The position numbers and the translations under genes were made by a program. Of a stretch of 64,000 nt of DNA, positions 51,953-63,530 are shown piece by piece. The DNA lies in NCBI GenBank assembly GCA_038373865.1, contig JAXGGA010002041.1, positions 1-64,000 of the forward strand, written 5' to 3'. The notes below the pieces were generated by a model. It saw nothing but the letters and a program-made list of their open reading frames with translations. It ran no database searches and had not been told where the DNA came from. The DNA comes from Uloborus plumipes. Lineage: Eukaryota > Arthropoda > Arachnida > Araneae > Uloboridae. The stretch's first letter is position 1. The number at the start of each line of letters is the position of its first letter.

Positions 51953-54900
51953 GTGCATTTTCTTTTGGGAATTTTTTCAAAATAATTTATTTTTTGTTGT
52001 TCTGTCTTCCTCTCTCAATTTTTAACTACATGCTTACTGTTACTGTTGTAATTGAAGCGAAAAGCTGAAAAAGTAGATAAGTGTCTCAGGGGGAAAAAAT
52101 CACATGTCTATCCCTACAAAAAAAATATTCGCAATAATTTTTTGTTTTGTTCAAACCAAGAGACCATTTTAAAATTATCGAACTGCCTCAAGTTGTTGGC
52201 CTGTTTAAGTATTGCAATGAAAAAATGAAACAGAAAAGAATTTAGTTGCTTACTTTATCAGCTACTTGCTTCAATTTATAACTGCATGTTTTTCTTTTTG
52301 GTTCTAAAGCCTGTTGATAGTGTAATTTTTTCATTGAGTATGATTCTAATTTACATGTCATAATTTATAGCATTATGTAACGTAATTCACATTATGTATT
52401 TCAGGAGAATCAAATATTTTTTCGAAACTCTACAGTATTTGCATTTGTACCCATACATTGACACTAAAGCTGCTTTTCCTAATTTCTTTGATTTAGTTCA
52501 ACGATACGCTTAAAGTGATATACATACTGTCAGCCTCGCTTAATCGGGTAATGAATAAACAAATACCCCGCTTAAATGAATAAAATCTTCCAGACCCGAA
52601 TATTTCCTCACTCCATACACGCAATGTTAAAGATCCCTGCTTAAACAAATACCCTGCTTAATAGAATAATATTTCTTGGAACCCACAGTATTCGTTTAAG
52701 CGGGGCCACCAAATACGGGTACCTACCAAGTTTTACGCATTATCCGTAAAAATTTATATTATTGTAGCTGTTATTATTAGTTTCCTTCAGATTCAATTTA
52801 TAACCATTTGCATCCATTTATTTCTGGAATTATTTTACTATTTTATATGTTTATTAGGGAATCTGAAATAAATTATCTTAAATTAATTTGTTCTACATTT
52901 CAAATTACAGCTGTCACCACTTGATAAAGCAAGACTGAACTTGAGCTGTGGCTATGCTTTGAATTCTTTGTTTTGGAGTAAGTAAATAGAACTTATGTAT
53001 ATATGTACGTATTTATTTGTAGATATTTTCTTGACTCTTCTCGTTCAACTCTTTTAAGCTTTCAGCTCTAGCTGCAACCCCTTGAATTAAAAAAGTTGTG
53101 GTGTGCTACCCAATGACACCTGTGCCACAGATTCACCATCTGTGCAACTTAGACTTGCGTATTTATGACTTCACTGTCTAAAAACTTTCAAGAGTGCTTC
53201 ATCTTTACCCACAAGAAATGCCCCCCGCCATAATATTCTCAAGTTTGTCCAAGGTTTCAATTTCAAGATAATTTTATGAAAAGTTCCTAAATCTCCTCCT
53301 CTGTAACTATCAATGATAATCTGCAATAGCATTTAAAGAATTTCAATTTTGAAATTTATTCTGTAGAGTGCCCCTGAACCTCTCCTCTCTCTCACATTGC
53401 CAAACATCGTCTAAAATTTCATTTTTACTGTTACAACTTTAATAATTTTCCAGAGGAGCTATGCACAGTATAGCCTGCTAAAGCGCTTGCACTATAAAAC
53501 CCAATCAAACCAACCAGAGGAGCTACTTCTCTCTCACTAAAAACAACATCATTAAATATTATCTTGAAACTCCTCTTCAGTACTTCAATTTAAAAAAAAA
53601 ATCCAGAAGAAATTACCCCATCAAAAGTTGATTAAAATTACATTTTTAGAGCTCTAATTCTGAAATATTGCTGTTGCTCTAAAGTTACTAATGATTGCCC
53701 ACAATTCCATTTTAAAGACTGCACTTTTAAAAAATCCGGAAATGGATATAGCTTACAAAAATGCACATCAGCAATGTGTTTAAGAAAATTCTTTGCATAT
53801 ACAGTAGCCCCTCGTTATATCACGCCTTGTTATATCGCTCATTCGGATATATCGCTCTTCTGTTTTGTCTCCCCCCCCCCCAAAAAAAAAAACTTTTTTG
53901 TTCGAACCCAGTTATGAGGAAAATGTTGGCCATCACAAATGAAGAGAAAGAAAAGCAGTCTATACATACAGATGGTTCTGTAGATGGGTTAGTAGAACCA
54001 GCGAAGTTACTGGGTTTATCAGTTTCTGAAGATGAACTTCAACAATGGGTTCATATTGATGATGATGTCGAAACACTCTCCAATGCAGATATCGTTGCAG
54101 AAGTGACGAACAAAAAACCCAGGACTGATACTTACAGTGAAGATGAAGTGTCCTCATATGCCTTCATAAAAGAAGCTGTAGACATGCTGCAATGCAGTTA
54201 ATTCATTTCCGCTCTTTAATTGCAAGTGGGAGACAAGTGTTGAAGGATAAATCCCGGCAAATGACTTTGGATTCTTATTTCTCCAAAACAATAGGTTACT
54301 ATCTAGCTGCGTTAAGCACGCCTGGTAGTCACGATCGCTTCCATTTGAAAAAGGGGTGATAGGATAAGGAGACGCACTTGCCGGTGCTTTCGCTTCTTAC
54401 TTCCTGTTGAATGTTACTTCTCATTTCTCCCCTATTTTGAGGAAATCCAAAGAGACCTCAGGCATGCGCAGATGTGAAGAAGGTTTTACGATAAAAGATT
54501 AGACAGTAATTTTATGTCTGTATACATATTTTTTAAGACCTGCACATTGTAACAACAACTGCGGTGAGTTATATTTTTTTGTTACTTTTGACTGAAAAAA
54601 ATTCTAATGTTCGAATAAATGAATTTTTGCAAATTCACAGCAGTGCAACAAATTTATTTTTTGTAAAGACGTAGTTGAAAACTGTTATCTAAACCTCCAG
54701 TCTATACTCTAAAATAAGACAGTAAGGATGTAAGTTTAATCAATTGTAATATTTGTGGGTGTGTATTTTAGCAAGAAAAAATGTGCAAGCATTTAATTAT
54801 TTTTATTTTTTATTTTCCTTTACATGTAATGTATACTTTAAAACCTATTAATGACTTTTCTATTTTCTTCCATTATTTTGCTATAATTCTCTGTTCCATG

Positions 54901-57900
54901 TTATCCAATATTTTAATGAATTTTCTCAAAATCATGCTCAGGTTTAAATATAGTCTTCCCGTTAGAGTCAGCTGGTTTTCCTTTTTTTTTTCTTTTTCTT
55001 AGTTGGTGAATTTTTTTTTTTTCTTTTTCTTTTTTTTTTTTTTTTTTTTGGTTGGTGGTGGAGGGGTTTGACATCATGCCCCGGGTGACATCTTTGTTAG
55101 CTATGCCATATTGCATTCTGTAGCACATTTTTCCCTCTCAAACCTGTTTTCAAATGTGTGATCTGCTTTTCCTAGGAAATTCATGAAATGTCACCAAAAA
55201 TTGTCAAAAGTCACTTTTTAAAGGTACCATTTGGAATTTTTTCCGTTAGAGAATTTTTAGATTTCCTATTTCTGAGCAAATATTGTATCTAAAACTAGGT
55301 TCATATTAAAAGTGTAGTTAAACTTGTCTTTCTGAGGAAAAACATATTAGCAATGGTTTTAAATTCCTTTTATTCAGAAAAAGTAATTATTTGAACATTT
55401 ATGACTTTGATATTGATCTTGTGTGTAAAGAGGCAAAAAGTGTCTTGACCCCTCCTCCTCCCCCCAGAAAACTCAAAAATCTGGAATTGTGCCCAGCTCT
55501 ACCCTATTTATACAAAGTTCTATGCCACTGATCATGTTGCCTAGATTTAAATTCTTAATACTTCCCCCCCCCCCCCCCAAAAAAAAAAAAATCCACGACA
55601 TAGTACTGTTTTGTGTTTGTAAGTAATTCCTGCACTTAATAGTCTTGAACTAGATCAAGCTTGCTGTCTAAAGATGTGCAAATGACAAAAAGTTAATTAT
55701 AAAAGAATTGTTTCTCATTGTAGCAAATCCATAATAATGAGCCAATGTGGGACCATGGCCAATTGCACGGCACTGGAGCCATCCATGGTTGCTTTGAAAT
55801 TTATTCATATTTGTTTAAAAAGCCATTGTGAGTGTTTTTTCCTTTCTTACTAAAAATCTTTGTTTTAAATTTCAGTGTATTTAAATACTCTGGGTATTGA
55901 TCCCAAAGAACACAGCATAAAGACTGAGCTTGTAAGTATTTGTTTTTCCTTTATTGTTGACAACACTTTTTCAATCTGTCAAAGTTTGTTGAACAATTGA
56001 TAGCAATTGTGCATTAAATATGTTAGAAATATATTGCATGTAGAAGAAAATTATGTAAATGTATTCAATTTGTAAACAATAAGTAAAACTCTTTGATTTT
56101 TTTGGTCTCTTTTTTTTTACTAAGGACTTTTTCTTTTAATTTATTTATATCTTAACTTAATCGTCAATTTGAACCTGTAATTTAATAATTTGTTGGTTGA
56201 TTTTTGCTGATGGAATAATGACTTTTCAGAAAAACTCTATTGTCTCTTGAGCAAGTGTTATCAGTAGAAATCAACCATTTATCGAACCCATTATCAAAAT
56301 CTTTTCATTGTTTTTATTGATGTTTTTTCATTGAAATATAAATTTTTAAAATCCAGCTTGGTTTTCAGTTTTTTTTTTTTTGTTTTTTTTTTAAGATTAT
56401 ATTTTATACTTGAATTACTTTTTTGGTTTTAAAAATAAATACACATAAAAATAATGTTGCTTAGTGTAGCTTTCAACCAAATCTGAAGTACAGAATTGCA
56501 AATTCTGAAGTGTAAAATTAATATGAACTTATCTCTTCTGGTGAAAGGTTGACTTTAAACTAATTTAATAAGATACAACCTAATTCATGTATATTACTAC
56601 TTCTTTACTGATTTGCTTCATGTACAAACTGTTACTGCTTAAGGTCCAACTCAGTCTTATCTCTTTTATACATCCCTAAATGAAAAGTGTGACAACCCGT
56701 GCTGCGGATCACCTGCGTAACAAAAAACATACCTTGGCAACTTGGTCTTTCAGAACAAGAATTCTAAGGGATTCTTCATATGTGTCTTGTACTCAATTTC
56801 TCCTTTTTAGCCTATTTTTTCCTGGCACCTAAAATTTAGCATTTCTTCTTGGTTCCGGTACATATATGGATATAGTTTGTAATGAATTATTGCACTTCTA
56901 TTATTGATGTCCATTTTCACATTGTGTAATACCCAGGGTATGATTTCACTTTGAAAAATCAGCAAGTTTGCTAGTGCTAAACAATACTGGTAGCAAAACT
57001 AAGGTTCATTATGGATTATTTTTGAAGCAGTGTCACATCAGTTTAAAATGCAGGAAATACAACAAGATCATTACTTTGTAAAAAATTGCAGTTGGTTACT
57101 AAATAAATGTTAAGTATTCATACTAGCATACAAATTGAAGTACAAAAACAGTATGAACATAGTAAGAACTTACTTTTCTGGTAATTAAAATAATATTAAT
57201 ATCCACTTTTTTTTAAACGTAGACAAGCCATGAGATATTACTAGCAATTATCCCTACTACATATTTTTAAAACTAGTATTTGATTTTTTCAATCTGCAAT
57301 TTCCCACTTGCTAGTCAGTGAAATTGTGCCCTGGTTGTGTTCCTATCTACAATATGTAGGCAGAGTTCAAAAATCGTGAATAGAAGAATTATTGCTTGAC
57401 ACTTATCGCTTGTTCAATTCTTAGGAAAGGTACAAAAGCTTCATGCTAAGGGTTAAAGAAATAACTGATAAAGAAAAAGCTCCTACGCTGGATAAAGCTG
57501 CTGCTGGAAGATTTGTACGCAATGCCTTGTGGAAACCAAAGGAGAAAGAAGCTGAAGAAACATCTGGTTGGTATTTTTGTATCATTTGCAAAAAAAATTC
57601 TAATGTGATATCCACCTTTTTGGAACGCAATGACACTTTTCTTTTATGTGTAAAACTTGTAGATTCACTTAGGAAGTAAAAACATTTTGTGAATAGTTAT
57701 ATTTTCCATGCATTTGCTTTTTGCTATGGCTAGTACCTAAAGTTCAGTGTATTATTAACATACATTTGTGTCATAGAATTCTGTTATATCATGTCCTACT
57801 ATACAGCAGAATTGGTTATACCTCAGGTGCCATTATTTTCCTTGCTATTGTAAGGCTAGTCGGGCTACTGCCCCCTGCTTGCTAACTCCCATCAACTCAC

Positions 57901-60000
57901 GAGAACTATAAACAGAGAGAGAGGCTTTCATTTGGATCGGATCTTGCCTCTCTAAATCATTTCATAGTAACTTCATCATTATAGTCTACCCAGGTGCAGT
58001 TTCAATAAAGCTCCTAATGATAATATATTCAGGCCACTAAATTTTACTTGAGCTTCCCAGCTTGCCAGAATGAAAGAAAACTATTCCAAAATCTGGCAAT
58101 TCGGCCAAACTGTCAAGTATTGGAATATCATCCACTATTAGACGCCTACTTCAATGTCAAATGGTTTTGTTGAATGAATGTAAAAGTAAGTTGCAACCAA
58201 ATCACTATAACAGTGCTACCCCAGCATTATTTTAATGTATTGCAAATTTGATGTGTTTCAGTGTTTGCTTGAAATTTTAAAGGTTAATAATGAAATTCAG
58301 CCCAATTTTTCTGTGTCATAAAGTTTTAAGGATTTCATTCAATGTTGTGATACCATCATTAAAGTATTATAATACATTTAGAAATGGAAAAATCAAGTTA
58401 TTTTCATTCGCAGAATCTCAATAGTCTTTCTCCTCCAACTTTTTTATGATCAGCATCTACTTGTTCTAAGCTCTTGATGTTCTGAGAATATATACTAACT
58501 GTCCTCCAAAATAAGTTATAATCATATTTAAGCCATGATTTCTGTTAGTTGGTGTCTGTGCACATTTTTCAAGATAAACAGTTTATTAAAACATTCTTCA
58601 TTCCATAATGTGTTACGTTAGTTTACTAAAGGTTAGACTGGATATTTAGTTCAAGGTCTATTAATACTGTAATGTGTTTTTTTACTGTCATAAACTTGCG
58701 CTAAGTGAAAATTATGTTTAATAAACCGTGGTTATGCCATAATACTGGTGCAAAATATGTCCCCCAGTCTGATCGGTATAACGGGCTCTACAATGCTATG
58801 TTTCGATTAATATGAAGATTTTTGCCATGTTTTATTGTAAAATAGTATGTTTATTAACATAGTTACTGTGCCATATATTTTTAAACACTTAAATATTTTT
58901 TTGTCTCTTTTTGTCTAAAAGCATTAAAATATGAAACTTATGTGTGTATTTTAGAAGAAATAAAGATATTTAAAGTTTTAAAAATATGTAATGTACCAAT
59001 TATACTACTTTTATAAAAACTTTTATTCTTAATCTTTTTAAATTAATGTTTGATGATGTTACAAAATAGGTTTAAAATAGAAATAAATTTGGTAGTTTAA
59101 AACATAAAAACCTGAGTATTTCAAACTAATATCAAGATTAATTTGGAATTTCAATGTAACATCAATAATGAAATTGAAATGTTCAGCAGTTTTAAAATCT
59201 GGAATTATTTAGTAATGTTCATTATAAGATTTTAAAGTGTAATGGAAAGCTTAATTTTTACTTAAATAAATTACACTGATTGTACTAAATATTTTCAAAG
59301 TTGAAGGTTTCAATAAATCAAAGTTGTAGCAATAATAGTCATAAAATAGCCTGAACAATGTTTAAAAAGTAAAGACATTTAAAAATGTTAGGGCATAACT
59401 TGTGTAATTATATAGACTTACAATTGGTGAAATGTCTATTACAATAAAGCAGTTTCGTGGAATTGGAACTTTTCAGCTATTCCCTAATGAATACTACTTT
59501 TTTTCTTAATATGTGTCAAAAATATAACTGTTCAATTTGTATACCTGAAATTATTTGGATAATTAAATTGATTTTCAAAAGGGTGCTTTTAAAAGCCATG
59601 AAGATGGGTATAATTGAATTTGTATACCTAAAATTATTTGGATAATTAAATTGAATTGATTTTCAAAAAAGTGCTATTAAAAGCCATGAAAATGGTTGAT
59701 GAAATTAATTTGAATATGAAACAGATACTCATGTGGTAATTCTATTTAATTTTGCAATTTAAAAACAAAATTGAATAAATTTCATTCTAGAATTTCCTTT
59801 TGAATAAGTGCTGTTAAAAATTTCTTTTTGTCTAGTTGCTGTGAAGATGTGCTTAATTTTTGATATAGGGATAATATGGTACTTTTATTTCATTATTTGC
59901 TTTAGATTCTTCTGACTCGGACGAGGCACCTGTTGTGAGAGAAGAAAAAAGGCCTCAGCCATCCAATAGAAATCAAAACAACAAAAAGAGAAGGCATTAA
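51818..60000 (+). CDS. C1D: C1D-like nuclear exosome cofactor (5 coding exons)
   Basis: Exons: 51818-51952, 52911-52977, 55876-55931, 57425-57566 and 59906-60000; 495 nt, 164 aa, phases consistent. The protein follows human C1D along its length: H-V-D-E-M-L near residue 27, G-Y-A-L-N-S-L-F-W-M-Y-L-N-T-L-G (57-73), D-P-K-E-H, M-L-R-V-K-E-I-T-D-K, then R-F-V-R-N-A-L-W-K-P, and a basic tail ending K-K-R-R-H. This is the Sas10/Utp3/C1D family. C1D (yeast Rrp47/Lrp1) binds RNA and partners Rrp6 in the nuclear exosome for 3' processing of rRNA and small RNAs. It is longer than human C1D (141 aa), mostly in the C-terminal tail, which has an acidic-serine patch (D-S-S-D-S-D-E) before the basic end. 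Confidence 0.95.
52525..52710. mobile_element. pogo-like MITE, copy 2
   Basis: Close relative of 21783-21960. Begins TACTGTCAGCCTCGCTTAAT and ends CGTTTAAGCGGGGCCACC, with three internal AAATACCC(C/T)GCTTAA phrases. Lies in intron 1 of the C1D-like gene. Confidence 0.82.
52911..52977 (+). CDS. C1D: C1D-like coding exon 2
   Basis: Residues 46-67 plus one base of Met68: L-S-P-L-D-K-A-R-L-N-L-S-C-G-Y-A-L-N-S-L-F-W. Acceptor TTACAG, donor GTAAGT. Confidence 0.96.
53170..53720 (-). repeat. Degenerate about 90-bp tandem array, reverse orientation
   Basis: Decayed units containing ATCGTCTAAAATTTC and TTTTTAGAGCTCTAATT; on the - strand they resemble the arrays inside the hAT-like elements at 4880-5540 and 16980-17720. 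I could not define termini here. Confidence 0.5.
53802..54300 (+). mobile_element. pogo/Tigger transposon remnant (C-terminal coding part)
   Basis: Starts with a Tigger-like terminus CAGTAGCCCCTCGTTATATC preceded by TA. Most of the transposase is deleted. From about 53905 a frame encodes the acidic C-terminal region (L-S-N-A-D-I-V-A-E-V near residue 104 of the local ORF). A frame change near 54185 is needed to continue into H-F-R-S-L-I-A-S-G-R-Q and the terminal L-D-S-Y-F motif typical of this family. The right terminus is not found. Non-functional. Confidence 0.85.
54301..55875 (+). other. Remainder of intron 2 of the C1D-like gene
   Basis: A long pyrimidine tract (about 54975-55050) with T-runs and a C15-A13 run near 55564-55591. 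No exon recognised. Confidence 0.6.
55876..55931 (+). CDS. C1D: C1D-like coding exon 3
   Basis: Residues 68-86 (M-Y-L-N-T-L-G-I-D-P-K-E-H-S-I-K-T-E-L), the most conserved loop of the family. Acceptor TTTCAG, donor GTAAGT, phase 0. Confidence 0.96.
55932..57424 (+). other. Intron 3 of the C1D-like gene
   Basis: AT-rich; no element with clear ends seen. Confidence 0.5.
57425..57566 (+). CDS. C1D: C1D-like coding exon 4
   Basis: Residues 87-133 plus one base of Asp134: E-R-Y-K-S-F-M-L-R-V-K-E-I-T-D-K and R-F-V-R-N-A-L-W-K-P-K. The donor must be GTTGGT at 57567, because the alternative GT at 57571 would create an in-frame TGA at the next junction. Without splicing, the frame would stay open to a stop at 57677-57679. 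Confidence 0.93.
57567..59905 (+). other. Intron 4 of the C1D-like gene
   Basis: Holds a tandem duplication at 59534-59700; otherwise AT-rich with no recognised feature. Confidence 0.55.
59534..59700. repeat. Tandem duplication, unit about 83 bp
   Basis: Two copies of AATTTGTATACCT(G/A)AAATT followed by ATTTGGATAATTAAATTGA and AAAAGCCATGAA, starting near 59534 and 59617. Confidence 0.88.
59906..60000 (+). CDS. C1D: C1D-like coding exon 5 (last)
   Basis: Residues 134-164: D-S-S-D-S-D-E-A-P-V-V-R-E-E-K-R-P-Q then N-Q-N-N-K-K-R-R-H, stop TAA. Acceptor TGCTTTAG. The basic end could serve RNA binding or nuclear import (inference). Confidence 0.95.
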
Positions 60001-60054
60001 CTGCTTGTGATTTTTACATACCAAACTTTTGTAAATATTTTTATTCATAACAGT

Positions 60055-60060
60055 AATAAA
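60055..60060 (+). terminator. Poly(A) signal of the C1D-like gene
   Basis: AATAAA 55 nt after the stop codon, followed within 40 bases by T-rich sequence. Confidence 0.75.
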
Positions 60061-61957
60061 GTATTCCTTCATTGACAATGCACCTCAAAACTTATATCAA
60101 GTGTATTTTCATGCTTTTTAAAAAAAAATAACTAAATAAAATAGCATAATGTGGGGAAAAAATGATCAATTAGATTTTATAAAATATGATATTTGAATGC
60201 TTTATGAATTTTTAAATGAATGTCAAACATTCTAAATGTTGAAAATCAAAACAGTAAAGTCTCTTCTTTTTCTGCCCGGTTCCATTTCATCCTTTGAAAT
60301 TTAGTTTTTACATGGAATTAATCGCTATTATTATGCGCTTTACTGTTTTTGTATTTTTATTCCTCCCAAAACTAGTTTCACCCCTTTAAAAATAACGTCA
60401 AGGAAAATTTTGCCATGGAAGAAACTAGCGAATCCAGATGATCCTTTTGGAAGAGACGAATTAATAATTGCATTTTATGAGGGGTGGGGTGACTAACTGA
60501 AATTTTAAAAAAAAAATTGAAAACTGAAGTTTCTTTTTTTAAGTAATACATTACATTACAAAAGTAACTGAAACTTACAAGTGTGTTTGGGCACAAGGAA
60601 TGAAAAGTTGAAATATAAAAAAAGATTAAGAAGAATTTTTACCAGTATTCTGGATACATTATCCAATTCAAATTCTTCTACTTTTGATTTGTTTGAGAAC
60701 TCGAAAGCTATTTCCAGTGATTATTTCGGTCCTCAACGGAGAGAGATTTCATTTTCCTCAATTTAAAGAGAATGTTTTTTACAAAAACTGGAATTATGAT
60801 CCCATCCATAATGAAATTTTTATTTTTTAAAATAAAAATTTGGTGTCACTCTGCTCCAGAAAGGTAGTAATCAAGAATTTGCAAATTCAGTGTTTCCTGC
60901 ACTTTTTGCTGAGTCAGTCTTATACTGTTTTGGAAAGTAGGAAAATTTGATGCACTTTTTAAATTTTTGATTTTTTTAATTTTTATTACCAAAGTTAGAT
61001 ACCAAAATAAAACTTAATGTAATACTATTACTATTTTTCCATCAAACAATGATATCTAAATCTTTGTAGACGTATTATTTTATGTTATTATTATTGTTTT
61101 AAATTAATTTTTTTGAAATGTATCAATTTGACCCAACGTGGGCCAAGTTGAACATGAATGAATAAAGCTTATGCTGACCTAATGAGCAACAAAATACCTT
61201 GTTTTCAAAAAAGACTTCATAAAATGTTTGAAGTATTGATCTGAGTTGGATTACATATAAATGTAAATCTGATTTACAGCTAGCACAAGCACAAGTGTGG
61301 ATATCTTTTTTGAAATGCATTCCTGCAATTATTTCACCAAAATTTTCCTTCATTTGAGTCTTTTTTTTTTCAATTCCTTAAAATTTGGGAGTTAAATTAT
61401 TTTACACATCAACTTCACCCAAACAACGCCATTGTGTTAACTTAAAAAGGTGAAAACAACACTTGCGAATATAAGCAACTTCTCCTATAGGTAAGCGTGC
61501 CAGATTTTTGAAATTCCCAACTGGAATGCCCCCCGCCGCTCCTTCCAGCGTCGTGGGTAATCAAATGTGCACACTCTTAATTCTATTTTGTTTGGTAACT
61601 AAATATGTTGAACAAATGGTTACTAATTGTGAACTTAAACCAGAGGTAGTAATTATTTTATTTCTGATATGTGTGTTAATATTTATTAGTTAAATAAGAA
61701 ACATTTTGAATCAGGAATGAACATTTGAACAATATTTACGTTAATTTTCTTTTGACTATGATTCTTTTTTAGAATTTTTTAATCTTGTTGGAAAAATCTT
61801 CACAAGGTAATCTGTTATTAATTTACAAATTACAAAAATAAAAATCCGTTACAAATTACAAAGTAATTATCCGAAATAATACTTAACAGTTAATCATTTT
61901 TTTAACTCTTGGTCATCCATGATCAAATTTATAGTCTAAGGTCTTACTTAATTTGAC
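60061..61957. other. Intergenic, nothing recognised
   Basis: AT-rich; ORFs at 60378-60596, 61123-61353 and 61508-61693 are short and unconvincing. Confidence 0.5.
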
Positions 61958-62463
61958 CAACCTCATCGAGTTTCCTAATAAGCTGTGCATAAAAATGTAG
62001 ATAAACATATTCCTAACTCGGTGGCATACCGCTATCTAAACAAAAGTGATCCAATCATAGGGTTGTTGCGATTTGAAGTACCAGTGGTTGAGTAAAACCG
62101 CAGTTTTTCTGCCAGTATCTTTCAATTTTGCTAGAATGCATTTTTTTGAAAATTAAAGACGTCTAAATCTGTCACAGATATAACATTCGGCTCAAAACTC
62201 TGCATTTTCGAAAGAAAATGGTTGTGTGATTAAGAAATGATATGCTTTCCTGAATTATGTGCTTTAAAAAAACTGCAGAAATGTTGCGGCTTTCTGCAAA
62301 ATTTCTTCTTTAACCTGCAGAAAATCTGCAAATTGACTGCATTAATGAAATTTTAAAATCGCGACAACCCTATGAAAGAAGCACTTTTGCTTAGTCAGCC
62401 TTTTATAACATCGTGTTTGTAACATTTTTATATATAACACATTAGGAAATTCGATGAGGGTTG
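61958..62463. mobile_element. TIR element with nested MITE
   Basis: Outer ends CAACCTCATCGAGTTTCCTA and, in reverse, CAACCCTCATCGAATTTCCT. The nested element 62058-62372 is marked separately. Confidence 0.8.
62058..62372. mobile_element. Nested MITE with TAGGGTTGTCGCGATTT ends
   Basis: Ends TAGGGTTGTTGCGATTTGAA and, in reverse, TAGGGTTGTCGCGATTTTAA. Inner CTGCAGAAA / TTTCTGCA phrases repeat. No clear 8-bp duplication. Confidence 0.82.
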
Positions 62464-62952
62464 TTAAACCCAAGCAGGTTCTGAGTGATTGTGTTCCTGT
62501 ATTTTACCGGATTTCTGGTATTTTCATGATCGATTCTGGTATTTTCATGTTCGAAAATACCGGAAATAAAATATTTTTAATTATGATTTTATCTTCCCAC
62601 CTCCGGATTATTTATTTTTTCTTTTTCGAATTGTCGATGATTATACCGATAATTATTAATAATAGTCATCAAATAGAAATGTTAAGATGAAAATTCTAAT
62701 TGTTTTTGTACCTTACTAAATTATTTTATTTGCATCTGATATGAGAATCAAACTTTTCTCACTTTTGAACTTTTGATGCTTATTACCCTTAGTTAGGAGA
62801 AAAATAAATGAAATGTAACAAATGCAACTTTCATTACTTCATAAATGCTTTCGCACAACAAACAGTAATTCTGTTAGACTTTTGCTTTCTCCTTAAAATA
62901 TTTTTTTGGAGATAATTGCTCATCACCAGCTCAAAAGTAACTTTATTAGTCA

Positions 62953-63086
62953 CTAGCTGTACCCGCACGGCTTTGCCTGTGGTATAAAATTAAATGTTCA
63001 TTTGTAAAATAATTGATATAGCCGAAAAAATGCTCTATTTTAGTTATAATTCAACTATAATTCCTTCAAAGTATGATATAAAAATT
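62953..63086 (+). repeat. CTAGCTGTACCCGC-type repeat fragment
   Basis: Opens CTAGCTGTACCCGCACGGCT, related to the starts at 33961 and 43826. It is interrupted by, or runs into, copy 3 of the CGCCAA element. Confidence 0.55.
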
Positions 63087-63530
63087 TGGTATGGACCCTA
63101 CACTACTTTCTTTTACGTGTACTTTTCTTAGTAGATGCCTTAAGTGCTAAAATAGTGCTTGGAGTGAGCAAGATAACAATTAAAACATTTATATCCCTGG
63201 TTTTCCACGAAACAATGCAAAAAATGTTTTACAATGATTCATCTCCTAAATATCGCCGATTTTCACATCATTCAGTGGATTTTTCGCAAAATATCGCCAA
63301 TAGCGCCAAATTGAGCCCAAATTTAAAAAAAAAATAATTTTTTCCGCCAACTTGGCGATATGTCGCCAAATTGGCGGCAAATACTTGCGACCAAAAGCTT
63401 GGCGATATATCGCCAAGTGGTCGCGTCAATTCATATCACTTTTGTCTGCACTGAAATGAACACTGATTTACTCCATAAAAGTGGTAAAACATCCCCGTGG
63501 GATCTTCGAATGCAACCCCGAGGGGAGAAG
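63087..63530 (+). mobile_element. TTGGCG/CGCCAA-rich repeat element, copy 3
   Basis: Begins TTTGGTATGGACCCTACACT, has the same landmarks in order (ACGTGTA, AAACAATGCAAAA, CAAAATATCGCCAATAGCGCC, the alternating core at 63285-63425, CCCCGAGGGGAG) and breaks off after about 63530. The copy lacks the tail. Confidence 0.75.

Noticed and set aside
57567..57572. Donor GTATTT at 57571 for C1D exon 4
   Set aside because: Joining there to the acceptor at 59906 gives TG+A, an immediate stop, whereas 57567 keeps the frame.
57443..57679. Separate 78-codon gene
   Set aside because: It is C1D exon 4 read through its donor; the upstream part matches the C1D family in the spliced frame.
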